Origin: Coxiellaceae bacterium UBA6002
Lineage (GTDB): Bacteria; Pseudomonadota; Gammaproteobacteria; UBA6002
Direction: 5' to 3'
NCBI GenBank assembly: GCA_002429595.1
Contig: DJAM01000086.1
Location: 41,915-105,914, forward strand
Length of the DNA: 64,000 bases
In this document: in pieces, positions 44,679 through 53,813 of the stretch
How positions within the stretch are numbered: the first letter of the stretch is position 1
Layout: the number at the start of each line of letters is the position of its first letter
Translations under genes and position numbers: made by a program
Notes under the pieces: model-generated
Database searches by the model: none
Seen by the model: the letters and a program-made list of their open reading frames with translations, nothing else
Told to the model about the DNA's origin: nothing

Positions 44679-45188
44679 ATGTTAAATTTATTGCCATGGC
44701 GTGCCCATCAAATCCAAAAAATAAAAAGAAATTTTTTGCTGTTGCTGAGCTTGATGTTGTTCTTGATTACATTAAGTTTGTTGGTAATTAGGGAGAAAAT
44801 AGTGCAGAAAAATTTACAAATCCTGTGTCAGAAGAAAGTGTTGATTCAAAACATTAGGGGGGAGAGTATTAAAAAGGTTGCATTAGTTAAAAGAAATAGT
44901 GCGGAGCAAAAGGTTTTTGGCTTTTTGAGCGAGATCCAGAGGCAGAGAAAATATTTAACAATATTAGAAAGAATCCCAGATTCTCTACCGCCAAACAGTT
45001 ATCTAAATTTTTTGGCGCTTGCTAAAAATGAGTTGAAAATGGAAGGCGCTTTATTAACGGCTAGTGATCTTTCGTTGAAACAATTTATTGCGGATTTGAC
45101 CAATCGATATGCATTGAAATTGAAAGAACAAAAAATTCAACTGGAAAAATTGTCTGAACAGAAATTTCAATTGACCTTTACTTTGTAG
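44679..45188 (+). CDS. pilN: PilN-like inner-membrane pilus assembly protein
   Basis: 169 residues. Begins with the conserved MLNLLPWR, the PilN motif that binds PilM, followed by one membrane helix (FLLLLSLMLFLITLSLLVI) and a periplasmic coiled-coil/ferredoxin-like domain. Starts directly after the pilM stop. Similar in size to HofN. Confidence 0.88.
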   Translation: MLNLLPWRAHQIQKIKRNFLLLLSLMLFLITLSLLVIREKIVQKNLQILCQKKVLIQNIRGESIKKVALVKRNSAEQKVFGFLSEIQRQRKYLTILERIPDSLPPNSYLNFLALAKNELKMEGALLTASDLSLKQFIADLTNRYALKLKEQKIQLEKLSEQKFQLTFTL

Positions 45189-45196
45189 GAAATCTT

Positions 45197-45676
45197 ATGC
45201 AAGCGCTGGATGGCTTGGCTGTCTATCCAATTTACATCAGGCTAATAATCTTGTTAGTGGTTGGCTGCCTTCTCCTGCAAATTGAATATTTGCTTTTATT
45301 GGCGCCTATCAAGAAGAGTTATGTTGCAAATAAAAAAGCTTATGAAATTCAGCAGCATAAATTAAAGCAATTAAAAGAAGAAAATAAACGATATATGCAA
45401 GCTTTGCGTTTAAAGCAAGATTTAGGGCAGCGTTTTCATCAAAGCCTTGATCATAACACTTTGCTGCTGAGATTGGTCAAAGGCTCTATGTGTGATTTTG
45501 GTTCAGTAAAGAGAGTGAAGTCCGGTTTTCAGTTTGGTGGTCATGGAGACTATGCCGCGGTTCTTGTGTTATTGAAAAAATTAGAATCAATTCATGCTTT
45601 TTTGCAAAGTATTGTGTTTAAAAAAGTGCAGTCAAACGAACCGCCAGTTATTTATTTGCAAGTGCATGCTAATTGA
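45197..45676 (+). CDS. pilO: PilO-like inner-membrane pilus assembly protein
   Basis: 159 residues with one N-terminal helix (LIILLVVGCLLLQIEYLLLL), a coiled coil rich in Lys/Gln, and a short C-terminal alpha/beta domain (HGDYAAVLVLLKKLESI, typical of PilO). Partner of PilN. Overlaps pilP by 11 nt. Confidence 0.82.
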   Translation: MQALDGLAVYPIYIRLIILLVVGCLLLQIEYLLLLAPIKKSYVANKKAYEIQQHKLKQLKEENKRYMQALRLKQDLGQRFHQSLDHNTLLLRLVKGSMCDFGSVKRVKSGFQFGGHGDYAAVLVLLKKLESIHAFLQSIVFKKVQSNEPPVIYLQVHAN

Positions 45677-45986
45677 ATTGCGAAAGTACCTTGTTTACTT
45701 TCTGGTATTTTGCGCAAGTAACATCAATGCGATGCGAGATCCATTTTCAGTTACAAATGCTTGTTACGTTAGTTGCGATTTGAACACTCTTCAGCCGGAT
45801 GATTTAAGTTTCGTTGGTGCTATTAAATATTTAGATCATTCTGTCGGACTTGTCGAAGATCCAAAAGGACAAATTTGCCAGATCAGCGTCGGTAAATTGC
45901 TGGGTTCAAAGAAATATGAAGTTGTCGATATATTGGAGGATCAAATCTTGCTGTCAGATGGCCAACAATACCTATTAATAAAATAA
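45666..45986 (+). CDS. pilP: PilP-like pilotin-linked periplasmic protein
   Basis: 106 residues from the ATG at 45666 inside pilO. Signal-like N-terminus (YLVYFLVFCASNINA), then MRDPF, the PilP R-D-P-F motif, and the compact beta-domain (LSFVGAIKYLDHSVGLVEDP through LLSDGQQYLLIK). Links the inner-membrane PilN/O platform to the PilQ secretin. Confidence 0.85.
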   Translation: MLIELRKYLVYFLVFCASNINAMRDPFSVTNACYVSCDLNTLQPDDLSFVGAIKYLDHSVGLVEDPKGQICQISVGKLLGSKKYEVVDILEDQILLSDGQQYLLIK

Positions 45987-45989
45987 ACT

Positions 45990-47216
45990 ATGTGCATTCG
46001 AAATTTTTGTAGAATTTGCACGCTATTTTTGGTTTTGCTAATTAACCAGTCCGTCGTTGCGGAACAAAAGAACACAAAGGGGGTGGATAGATCAAAAATT
46101 AGCTTGGATTTTAAGAAAATCGCGATTCGTGAATTGCTAGAATTAATTGCGGATGAATTACATTATAATATTATTATCAATGATGATGTTACTGGCAGTG
46201 TGGCATTGCATTTAAAGGCGGTCACTTGGTCGCAAGCATTGGATGCGTTGTTAAATGTGTCTGGACTTGCTAAGAAAATCGAAAATAACATGTTATATGT
46301 CGGAACGCCTGCCAATTTTGCTGCCCGGCAGCAAAATCTACAACAAGCAGCCTTGTTAAAAACAGTTCGAGTTGTATTGCGTCATATCGACGCTGAGCAA
46401 GTCAGCACTTTCTTGAAAACCCAAACTGATTTTTTGTCACCACTGGCGAAAATAATTTGTAATTCAAGAGACAATAGTTTGTGGATCAAAGAAACAGCAG
46501 ATAATTTGCAACTCGTATTAGATTTTTTGCAACAATCAGATGTGCCTGACAAGCAAATTTTAATCACCGCCAAAGTGATTAATTTAGATGAAAAACAAAA
46601 GTGTGAGCTAGGTGTAAAGTTTAATTCTTGTGCCAACAACAAAATCTCGAACAAGGCAAACTCGACCACGGAAGAAGTAAACAATCGCTTTAATTTTGCA
46701 ATTCTTACCATGTCTCAAAACCAACTGTTAAATGTTGAGTTAGATGCATTAGAAAAAACGGGTCATAGCACGATTGTAGCTGATCCGACGATCATCACAC
46801 AGAACCGCAAAACAGCAACAATTGAAGCCGGTGAAGATATTCCTTACCAAGAAAAAACCGCAAGCGGCGCCACAAGCGTAACGTTCAAAAAAGCAGCCTT
46901 AAGCTTAAAAGTAACTCCAACAGTTCTTCCTGATCACCGTATCACTCTAGAATTAGAAATAAATCAAAATAAAGTTTTGCCGTTGTCAGTCAACGGTACT
47001 CCTGCAATTCAAACCCAAGAATTAAAAACTCAGGTAGTCATACATGCAGATCAAAGTATTATATTGGGAGGGATTTATGAAACGGATCATGCGAAGGTAA
47101 AAACTACTGTACCGATTATCGGTCATCTTCCGGTGGTGGGGGCTTTGGTTGGGCATAATGACCAAGAGCAGGTTAAGCGGGAGCTACTCATTCTAATTTC
47201 TCCGCATTTATTGTGA
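45990..47216 (+). CDS. pilQ: PilQ/HofQ-type secretin
   Basis: Outer-membrane pore for DNA uptake or pilus exit. 408 residues: signal peptide (LFLVLLINQSVVA), STN/N0 domain (ISLDFKKIAIRELLELIADE), N1 domain, and a secretin domain with VPIIGHLPVVGALV and the terminal LLILISPHL. It lacks the AMIN domains of full-length PilQ and matches HofQ in size (412), suggesting a competence-type rather than full pilus secretin. Confidence 0.92.
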   Translation: MCIRNFCRICTLFLVLLINQSVVAEQKNTKGVDRSKISLDFKKIAIRELLELIADELHYNIIINDDVTGSVALHLKAVTWSQALDALLNVSGLAKKIENNMLYVGTPANFAARQQNLQQAALLKTVRVVLRHIDAEQVSTFLKTQTDFLSPLAKIICNSRDNSLWIKETADNLQLVLDFLQQSDVPDKQILITAKVINLDEKQKCELGVKFNSCANNKISNKANSTTEEVNNRFNFAILTMSQNQLLNVELDALEKTGHSTIVADPTIITQNRKTATIEAGEDIPYQEKTASGATSVTFKKAALSLKVTPTVLPDHRITLELEINQNKVLPLSVNGTPAIQTQELKTQVVIHADQSIILGGIYETDHAKVKTTVPIIGHLPVVGALVGHNDQEQVKRELLILISPHLL

Positions 47217-47251
47217 TTTGATTTTATCGATGGTGAGAACGTTTCTTAAAT

Positions 47252-47450
47252 CGTTCCCGTTCCCGAATCATACAGAGACAATACGGCACGTCTTAACTTG
47301 CTTTGCATAACTTGATAAACATTCTCAGTCTAACACATGTAGTTTTTTTAATTTTCACCGCGACTGGCAGTAGAAGATTTGTGCTATATGCAGCAAGTAA
47401 CGTGCTGAATTGCCTGTATGATTCGGGAACGGGAGGAGGAACGGGAACGA
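47252..47450. repeat. ~190-nt inverted-end element, copy B (GTTCCC family)
   Basis: Left CGTTCCCGTTCCCGAATCAT (47252) and right TATGATTCGGGAACGGGA are inverse; the right end carries an extra GGAGGAACGGGAACG. Inverted similarity continues inward (GGCACGTCTTAACTTGCTTT against its partner near 47390-47410), so the whole can fold. Interior aligns to copy A at 12599 in reverse. It fills most of the pilQ-aroK spacer (47217-47500); an open frame through it is not a gene. Confidence 0.75.
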
Positions 47451-47500
47451 AAATAGACACCCCAATTGCCAATCAGCATAACTACCTTTATCCTAATACA

Positions 47501-48013
47501 ATGACAACACAAAACATTTTCCTCATTGGGCCGATGGGAGCGGGTAAAACCTCTGTTGGTAAATTATTGGCTAGTTATTTGAATTTTGATTTTTTTGATT
47601 CTGATCAAGTTATCGAAGAACAGACCGGGGCAAATATACCCTGGATTTTCGATATAGAGGGCGAGGCGGGGTTTCGTAAGCGAGAGGCAAAAGTTATTGA
47701 TGAATTGACTAAAAAAACACAGATTGTGCTTGCTACAGGAGGTGGTGTTGTTTTAGATCCGGCTAATCGTAAAAATTTGGCGGCGAGAGGTTTTGTGGTT
47801 TACTTGCGTGTGAGTGTTGACGAGCAGGTGAAGCGTACATATCGGAGTCGGACTAGGCCTTTAATTTTGAATAAAGATTCAAAAGAGATTTTTGAACGGT
47901 TGAAGCTAGAGCGAGAACCATTGTATCAGGAGGTCGCGGACTTCACGGTGGATACTAATCATGGCTCAATACGGGCTATTGTCGAATCTATTTTGGCCAA
48001 AACGGAAAAGTAG
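47501..48013 (+). CDS. aroK: Shikimate kinase
   Basis: Phosphorylates shikimate in aromatic synthesis. 170 residues from the ATG at 47501; the open frame upstream runs through the repeat. Walker A GPMGAGKTS (10-18), substrate-binding FFDSDQVIEE, GEAGFRKREAKV, ATGGGVVLD and the lid Arg in RTRPLI. Coupled to aroB (3 nt). Confidence 0.95.
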   Translation: MTTQNIFLIGPMGAGKTSVGKLLASYLNFDFFDSDQVIEEQTGANIPWIFDIEGEAGFRKREAKVIDELTKKTQIVLATGGGVVLDPANRKNLAARGFVVYLRVSVDEQVKRTYRSRTRPLILNKDSKEIFERLKLEREPLYQEVADFTVDTNHGSIRAIVESILAKTEK

Positions 48014-48016
48014 GGC

Positions 48017-49102
48017 ATGACTGCAACGAAACTCATTGTCAATTTACCTGAGCGCTCCTATCCAATTTACATTGGAAGCAATATTTTTTCAGAATCGTTT
48101 CTGCGTCCCTACGTGGTTGGACAACAGGTGTTGATTGTGACCAATGAAACTGTTGCGCCGCTTTATCTGGACAAAGTCCGTGGCAATTTTAAGGATCTAC
48201 AGTGTGATCAAATTGTTCTCCCTGATGGTGAGCGTTATAAGACCTTGGAAACTGTCAGTACTATCTTTGACGCGTTGATTGAGAAAAAACATATTCGGTC
48301 CACTACATTAGTTGCTTTAGGAGGGGGTGTCGTTGGCGATATGACGGGCTTTGCTGCTGCATGTTATCAACGAGGGGTTAATTTTATTCAACTGCCTACA
48401 ACCTTGCTGAGCCAAGTTGATGCGTCTGTGGGAGGTAAAACAGGGGTCAATCATCCCTTAGCTAAAAACATGATTGGTGCTTTTCATCAGCCTAAAGCAG
48501 TTTTTATAGACCTTGAGACCTTGCAGACACTTCCCAGTAGGGAATATCAAGCTGGGTTGGCGGAAATTATCAAAGCTGCATTAATCTTGGACTCTGAGTT
48601 CTTTGAGTGGCTGGAGGAGCATATTCCACAATTAATGGCTCGTGATAAAAGCGTTCTCCAATATGCGATCGAACAGGCTTGCGCCATTAAAGTTAAAATA
48701 GTGGTAGCGGATGAGAAAGAAGCCAATGTCAGAGCCCTGCTTAATTTTGGCCATACGTTTGGCCATGCTATTGAACAAGTTACCCATTACAGCGAGTGGT
48801 TGCACGGCGAGGCGGTGGCGATTGGCATTGTTTTGGCGGCTCAATATTCGGCTTCGATTGGGCTGATTGATAATAAAATTGTAACGCGTATCAAAAACAT
48901 TTTGACATCGGCAAAATTGCCGATAAGATTTCCTAATTCCATTGCAATAAAGCAAATGATTGCGTGCATGGATAGCGACAAGAAGAAAGATAATGAAGGC
49001 GTGAGATTGGTTTTACTGAAAGAGATTGGGCAGGCAGTTCTAAGTCAGCAAGTCGATCCTTCCATTCTAGAAGAAACACTTAAGCAAAATCAGCAGTCGT
49101 AA
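48017..49102 (+). CDS. aroB: 3-dehydroquinate synthase
   Basis: Second shikimate step, NAD- and zinc-dependent. 361 residues. Seen: PDGERYKTLE, ALGGGVVGDMTGFAAACYQRG, PTTLLSQVDASVGGKTGVNH and the zinc histidines in FGHTFGHAIE and EWLHGEAVAIG. Confidence 0.97.
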   Translation: MTATKLIVNLPERSYPIYIGSNIFSESFLRPYVVGQQVLIVTNETVAPLYLDKVRGNFKDLQCDQIVLPDGERYKTLETVSTIFDALIEKKHIRSTTLVALGGGVVGDMTGFAAACYQRGVNFIQLPTTLLSQVDASVGGKTGVNHPLAKNMIGAFHQPKAVFIDLETLQTLPSREYQAGLAEIIKAALILDSEFFEWLEEHIPQLMARDKSVLQYAIEQACAIKVKIVVADEKEANVRALLNFGHTFGHAIEQVTHYSEWLHGEAVAIGIVLAAQYSASIGLIDNKIVTRIKNILTSAKLPIRFPNSIAIKQMIACMDSDKKKDNEGVRLVLLKEIGQAVLSQQVDPSILEETLKQNQQS

Positions 49103-49232
49103 ATGCGCAGCGATTGTTGTATTTGTTGTTTTGACCTGTTATGGAGACCCGTGCCAACTAGAACGATTTGAAGCCTTTCAAGTAGCAAATACGAATACCT
49201 CTATTATTTTGAAACTCTACATGGAGAGGTGA

Positions 49233-50312
49233 ATGCAAGAGTTATATCCAGTAGAAAGTAAGGTCATAGCCTTACCCAAAGCCAAGCGTGGCAGTAAAAA
49301 GCCCGCTAGCCAGTCTACTCGGGTAGAAGATCACTCATCTAAAGTTCCCTACTTCCAAAATATTATCAATCAGCTCCAAGAATTTTGTCAGTCTCAACAT
49401 AATGTCGCTTTATTATTAGGTCCAAAAGGCAGCGGCAAAACAGATATTTTGAATCTTTTTCTATCTTGCCAACCAAATGCCGTTTTCCTTCATCACAACC
49501 AAGGAAAGTTACTCTCCTGCCAAGATCTAGAGGGTACTCATGGTCAAGAGCGAAAAGACTTTGATAGCACCATTGACTACATTACTGCTATGCAATTAGC
49601 AGCAGGTAAAAACGAACTTATATACTTGATTGATGATGCGGATTTCTTAAGCTTAAAAGAATTTAAAACGGTTATGAATCACTTTGCGGTTGCAAATGCG
49701 GGCCGCATAAAAATAATTCTAGCGGGTGAAGAAAACCTGTCACGAAGAGTGATCAAACTCTTTGAAAAGGATTTGGCACGAATCCCCTATACAGCCATAC
49801 CAATCACGCCATTCTCTTACCAAGAAATGAAAGACTATCTCAAAAAAATATTCGGTAAGTGCCAGAAAGAGAAAAAAATACTGATCAGCAAGAACCTTGA
49901 AAAAATCTATCAACTCTCCAAGGGCTATCCAGGACGCGTCAATCGCGTGGCCAATCAATTGTTGGCAGAGCTAACTGGCAAGGCAATCAGACCGCTACTG
50001 CGTAAGAAGAAACTTTGGTATATCGATTTGTTTATCGCAGCAAGCACAGTTTTATTATTGCTAGGAATAAGCTTACAAATCTACCAGCAAGCGTTCTTGA
50101 CTCGAGATGTTCAGCCTGTAAGGATAACTAACAAACCGATCTCTTTCACAAAGCAGGTTGCGTTGCCTCCACCTTCAAGTGCTGTTCTACCAATTGATCA
50201 GCTAGCTTTCCCTTCGTATATTGCCTCAATCGAAGATGCGACTGAAGAAAAATTACCGACTAATCAGTATGTCGTGAACTTGCCAGAACCCTCTGTAAAA
50301 ACACCGCACTAG
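49233..50312 (+). CDS. DamX-like AAA ATPase with single membrane helix, no SPOR domain
   Basis: 359 residues, strong GGAGAGGTGA before the ATG. Walker A GPKGSGKT (63-70), Walker B-like LIYLIDDADF, sensor region KIILAGEENL; ExeA/GspA-like ATPase. One membrane helix follows (YIDLFIAASTVLLLLGISL, about 268-287) and then only ~70 Pro/Thr-rich residues. Homologues after aroB usually carry a C-terminal SPOR peptidoglycan-binding domain, which is missing here. Position identifies it as the DamX counterpart. Confidence 0.8.
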   Translation: MQELYPVESKVIALPKAKRGSKKPASQSTRVEDHSSKVPYFQNIINQLQEFCQSQHNVALLLGPKGSGKTDILNLFLSCQPNAVFLHHNQGKLLSCQDLEGTHGQERKDFDSTIDYITAMQLAAGKNELIYLIDDADFLSLKEFKTVMNHFAVANAGRIKIILAGEENLSRRVIKLFEKDLARIPYTAIPITPFSYQEMKDYLKKIFGKCQKEKKILISKNLEKIYQLSKGYPGRVNRVANQLLAELTGKAIRPLLRKKKLWYIDLFIAASTVLLLLGISLQIYQQAFLTRDVQPVRITNKPISFTKQVALPPPSSAVLPIDQLAFPSYIASIEDATEEKLPTNQYVVNLPEPSVKTPH

Positions 50313-50320
50313 GGTCGTCT

Positions 50321-50959
50321 ATGTCATCACAAGAAGTATTCATTCCAGGATCTGCTGGGCTGTTAGAGGCAGTAATTGAAGAACCATCTTCATCACCTCA
50401 AAGGCTATTAGCAATCATTTGTCATCCCCATCCGCAACAAGAAGGAACCATGAACAATAAAGTCGTGACCACTTTGGTGCGCGTCTTTCAGCGCTTAGAT
50501 ATCGTTCCTATTAGATTTAATTTCCGTGGAGTAGGCCGCAGTCAGGGCAGCTATGGGCATGTAACTGGCGAGCTAGACGATCTTCGAGCTGTGATTGCCT
50601 GGGCGAGAGAACATTATCCAGATTATAGAATATTATTAGCGGGTTTTTCGTTTGGATCCTATATCGCTACAAAGGTTGCAACCGAGATTAACCCTGTTGC
50701 CCTAATTACAATTGCTCCGCCAGTACACCACAACGAATTCAACAAGCTCCCTGAAATTAATTTTCCTTGGATTGTTGTCCAAGGCGAAGCCGATGAAGTT
50801 GTTCCACCTCAGGAAGTTTTTGATTGGCTAGAAACAAGATCTATCAAGCCCTCGATGATTTCCTTGCCAGGTGTAGGGCATTTTTTTCATGGTCAACTAA
50901 TTGTCTTACGGGATCTGCTCATCGAGCGCTTATCGCCACTGATTAATAAAAACACATGA
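50321..50959 (+). CDS. Alpha/beta-hydrolase of the COG2945 type
   Basis: 212 residues. Seen: ICHPHPQQEGTMNNKVV, FNFRGVGRSQGSYGH, nucleophile AGFSFGSYIA, Asp in QGEADEVVPP and His in PGVGHFFHG. A cytosolic hydrolase; natural substrate unknown. 8 nt after the DamX-like gene, so probably co-transcribed. Confidence 0.88.
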   Translation: MSSQEVFIPGSAGLLEAVIEEPSSSPQRLLAIICHPHPQQEGTMNNKVVTTLVRVFQRLDIVPIRFNFRGVGRSQGSYGHVTGELDDLRAVIAWAREHYPDYRILLAGFSFGSYIATKVATEINPVALITIAPPVHHNEFNKLPEINFPWIVVQGEADEVVPPQEVFDWLETRSIKPSMISLPGVGHFFHGQLIVLRDLLIERLSPLINKNT

Positions 50960-50985
50960 CAGCTATTTCCGCTTGCAAAGTAATG

Positions 50986-51012
50986 CAGGTGTGAATTACT
51001 TCACGGCGTATG
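50986..51012. repeat. Degenerate copy of the 1.46-kb hairpin repeat
   Basis: GTGTGAATTACTTCACGGCGTATG matches, in inverse, the hairpin and flank at 1464-1488 (GTGAATTACTTCACGCCGCATG) with two or three changes. It lies in the 160-nt spacer before the next gene. Confidence 0.5.
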
Positions 51013-51119
51013 ACCCCTTTATAACTCCATTGCTTTGGGGTTTAATGAATTTTTAGTATTTGTGTTCACGAATGCCTCGGACTACAATTTAATTAGCTTC
51101 ACATTTAAGGTAGGTCGTC

Positions 51120-51704
51120 GTGGTCTATAAAAAAGGTTCTCTTGAAGATTTTGCAAAGAGCGAGACTGTCTGGGGTAAAAGAGCAGAAGGTCTACCCGAA
51201 ATCGGATTTGATCTTGGTCGTACCCCAACCAAGGATGAATTGGCTTACCTGCATCAAAAATATTCTTTTATCCAAATCGTCAACCCAGGCGCTCAAGGAG
51301 AATACAGCGAAATACGTTTTCTTCGCGCACCTTCCGGTTGGTTGATTTTCTTTTACAAAAACGCAATGGCTGCTTCTCCAGGCGAAGGGATTTTTACCGA
51401 TGATGTGTATACTAGCCAGGGGGATGAGGTTACTCAAGTTTGCACTGGAACTGGTACTCGCATCAAACAAATTATCGACACCGCGAGCGAATTAGTTCGA
51501 ATCGCCAAAGAAGAAAAATGGACTGGAATTCATGTTATTGACGGAACGCCGCTAATGAGTTGGGGTGTCTGGAAAGCCGCTAAAGAATTAGGAATGGAAG
51601 TGACGGGCTATGTCCCTTCCATTGAAGAAGAAGCTAAGTATGAACGCATCCAAAAGAATTGTCCGTCATTAATTCTATCTAAGACACCTAGTCCCAAAGG
51701 ATAA
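51120..51704 (+). CDS. Unknown 194-residue soluble protein
   Basis: Not recognised. GTG start with AAGGTAGGT upstream. No signal peptide. Mixed alpha/beta sequence with conserved-looking stretches FIQIVNPGAQGEYSEIRFLR, a GTGTRIKQIIDTASELV helix and IHVIDGTPLMSWGVWKAA. Composition is like the housekeeping genes rather than the effector-like ones. Confidence 0.65.
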   Translation: MVYKKGSLEDFAKSETVWGKRAEGLPEIGFDLGRTPTKDELAYLHQKYSFIQIVNPGAQGEYSEIRFLRAPSGWLIFFYKNAMAASPGEGIFTDDVYTSQGDEVTQVCTGTGTRIKQIIDTASELVRIAKEEKWTGIHVIDGTPLMSWGVWKAAKELGMEVTGYVPSIEEEAKYERIQKNCPSLILSKTPSPKG

Positions 51705-51708
51705 ACCG

Positions 51709-53661
51709 CTAACGTGATTTGCCTGGTCCACCTCCACCTGCTGCTAATTCGTCAGGTGAAAATTCTAGTCGGTCTGGTCTCGGAGCAACTTTTGCTGGCA
51801 ATACATCTTGTTGATGATTGGCTAAATGATCAATGCGTTCATTAACAATTTTAGAAAAGCTAAGATAACGACTGACATTTTCTTCCGAAGTGAGTGCCAT
51901 AGTGCGAGGCTTCGGATTTCCATCTCTGGGATTTCGTTCCTCCTTACCATAAAAGCTAGGTAGACCATCTGTAGGTAATTTACATACTCCTTTAGCGGGC
52001 TGGTATGTGATGGATCTTGGTGCTGCTCTGTCCGCGGGAAGAGCGCGAGAAGCGTACTCGGCCTGAAATAGCCCCACTTTAATAGCTAAGCGGTCATATT
52101 TGTTTAGATAAAGTTCTCGAATATGCTCAATATCCGCATGAGATTTTCCTCTCAAGATTTCGTTAATTTCATTTGGATCCGCATTAGTAGCAGTCAATTT
52201 GTAATCTTCGAGAGTAGATTTGGGATCATTAGAAGCAATATTGTATCGACGTTCGACTAATGCACCCAGGCAAGCAGCTCTAACCTCGTTTTTGAATGCT
52301 GAGTCACCATTCATGTTCTCGATCTCAGCATAAAAGCGAGCACGGGCTTCTGAATCTTTGATTTGGGCGATGAAATCAGCTGCCTCATAAGGTTGGGTAA
52401 GAGCCCTAAAGGCCGCAAGCTGTTGCGGTTCAGTTTGAATTCTACTGTAAGCGTCTCTAAATCCTTGTGGCAGCAGTTGAGCCCAACGGGGACCGTTCAC
52501 TGAAGCTAAAAGTTTGGTGATATAATTGTATTCATCAAGCTTTATCTCGCCTAGCCTGTAAATAGGCTTGTCAGCCTCAGGTAAACCTGAATTAAGATCT
52601 CTTAATTCTAAAGCAAGTCTCGCCTTTTGATCATCATTTAGGGTGACTAAGTAGTCTTTTCGCCCTGCATCTGTTGTGATTTTGCCAAAGATTTCCGCAT
52701 GTTGCCTAGACTCTGTGACTTTGTCATTAAAAACTGGATTGGCAGAATTGAGCCGAGCAAATTTCATCGCGGCAACTCGTTGTCGTAAGCGGTCGTACCT
52801 ATCTCGAAGCTCTTTTGTTTTCTCGAAATTGTCGTAAAGACCACTAGAAACATACATTAAGTCCTTGGTTTCTGGTTCTAGATCCACATCTTCGGCACCT
52901 GCGTTTAAAGCAACTTCCGCTGCCATAAGGGCTTTTTCGGGGTGACCACCAAAGATGATATCTTTTTTACCATCGGCAACCATGCCAAGACCTAGCGCAT
53001 AGGGATCTTCACTCTTTGCGGAATTGCCATCAGGTTGAAATTCAATTTTTCTCTTGTCATCTTGGGGGTGGGTCACTGTTGAATTTTGGCCAAGGTCTTT
53101 ACGTAAATCAATCGGAGGACGAGGTTGGCCTGGGGTCCGTGCAGTTACTTCCTTAGGGCGTGACCTTCCCATATATTCGTTAAACAGATCATAGCCGCGC
53201 TCATGAGACTTTCTTTCAACTTCCTGTAGATGTTTTTGGAATAATCCGGCACGAATCTGAGACATAGCGTCAAGAGCTTCGTTAATGGCTGCGGCGTCAG
53301 CGTTACCAGTCAGTTGAGAGGCAAATAATTTTTTTGTTGCTTCCTGGCGAGCATTCAAGCCCTTATTTTTTTCTTCACCTGGATCAAGTAGATCCTTATC
53401 ACGTGCGTCGTTAAGACGATCAATACCCGCTTGTTGGATAACATCTTGGTCTTTATCTAGTCTTGCTAATAAAGCATCTCTAAGACCCGCATCGGCCAAT
53501 GCACCAATTCTGCGTCGCAAAAGCTCATCTGCGGCGCGAAGTCGCTCTTTAGTCGCTGCGTTAATGACGTCACTGCTAACTTTAGAAATAATAGGTGCGG
53601 CACTGCCGCCTGTAGCTATTACCGTTGGGGTTATAGGAGCAGGTTGTTGAGGAGCTTGCAT
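51709..53661 (-). CDS. Unknown 650-residue protein, paralogue of next gene; candidate effector
   Basis: Not recognised. No signal peptide or membrane segment. Residues about 40-165 form a helical module (LLARLDKDQDVIQQAGIDRL, DLLDPGEEKNKGLNARQ, EYMGR) shared with the gene at 53814. The rest is helical and charged, with a Pro-rich link after about residue 170 and a Gly-rich C-terminus (AAGGGGPGKSR). GGGTGA lies just before the ATG, as in its paralogue. Tandem duplication plus unusual length suggests an accessory, perhaps secreted, protein (inference). Confidence 0.72.
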   Translation of the reverse strand: MQAPQQPAPITPTVIATGGSAAPIISKVSSDVINAATKERLRAADELLRRRIGALADAGLRDALLARLDKDQDVIQQAGIDRLNDARDKDLLDPGEEKNKGLNARQEATKKLFASQLTGNADAAAINEALDAMSQIRAGLFQKHLQEVERKSHERGYDLFNEYMGRSRPKEVTARTPGQPRPPIDLRKDLGQNSTVTHPQDDKRKIEFQPDGNSAKSEDPYALGLGMVADGKKDIIFGGHPEKALMAAEVALNAGAEDVDLEPETKDLMYVSSGLYDNFEKTKELRDRYDRLRQRVAAMKFARLNSANPVFNDKVTESRQHAEIFGKITTDAGRKDYLVTLNDDQKARLALELRDLNSGLPEADKPIYRLGEIKLDEYNYITKLLASVNGPRWAQLLPQGFRDAYSRIQTEPQQLAAFRALTQPYEAADFIAQIKDSEARARFYAEIENMNGDSAFKNEVRAACLGALVERRYNIASNDPKSTLEDYKLTATNADPNEINEILRGKSHADIEHIRELYLNKYDRLAIKVGLFQAEYASRALPADRAAPRSITYQPAKGVCKLPTDGLPSFYGKEERNPRDGNPKPRTMALTSEENVSRYLSFSKIVNERIDHLANHQQDVLPAKVAPRPDRLEFSPDELAAGGGGPGKSR

Positions 53662-53813
53662 AATTCACCCTTCATGAAATTCAACGTTATTTATATTATA
53701 AAAACCTAACATTAAGAAAATCTTATTAAATGTAGCCTAGGTTAAATCCAGGTAACTGAGAGCTAAATCCAGACATTACAATTATAGCCATTAAGGAGTC
53801 TGATTGTAACGCC

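Noticed and set aside
47303..47500. N-terminal extension of aroK
   Set aside because: Encoded by the GTTCCC element; shikimate kinase homology begins at 47501.
53690..53730. PmrA-type box (CTTAATnT) upstream of the 650-residue gene
   Set aside because: Only one half-site is visible; the required second half-site is absent.
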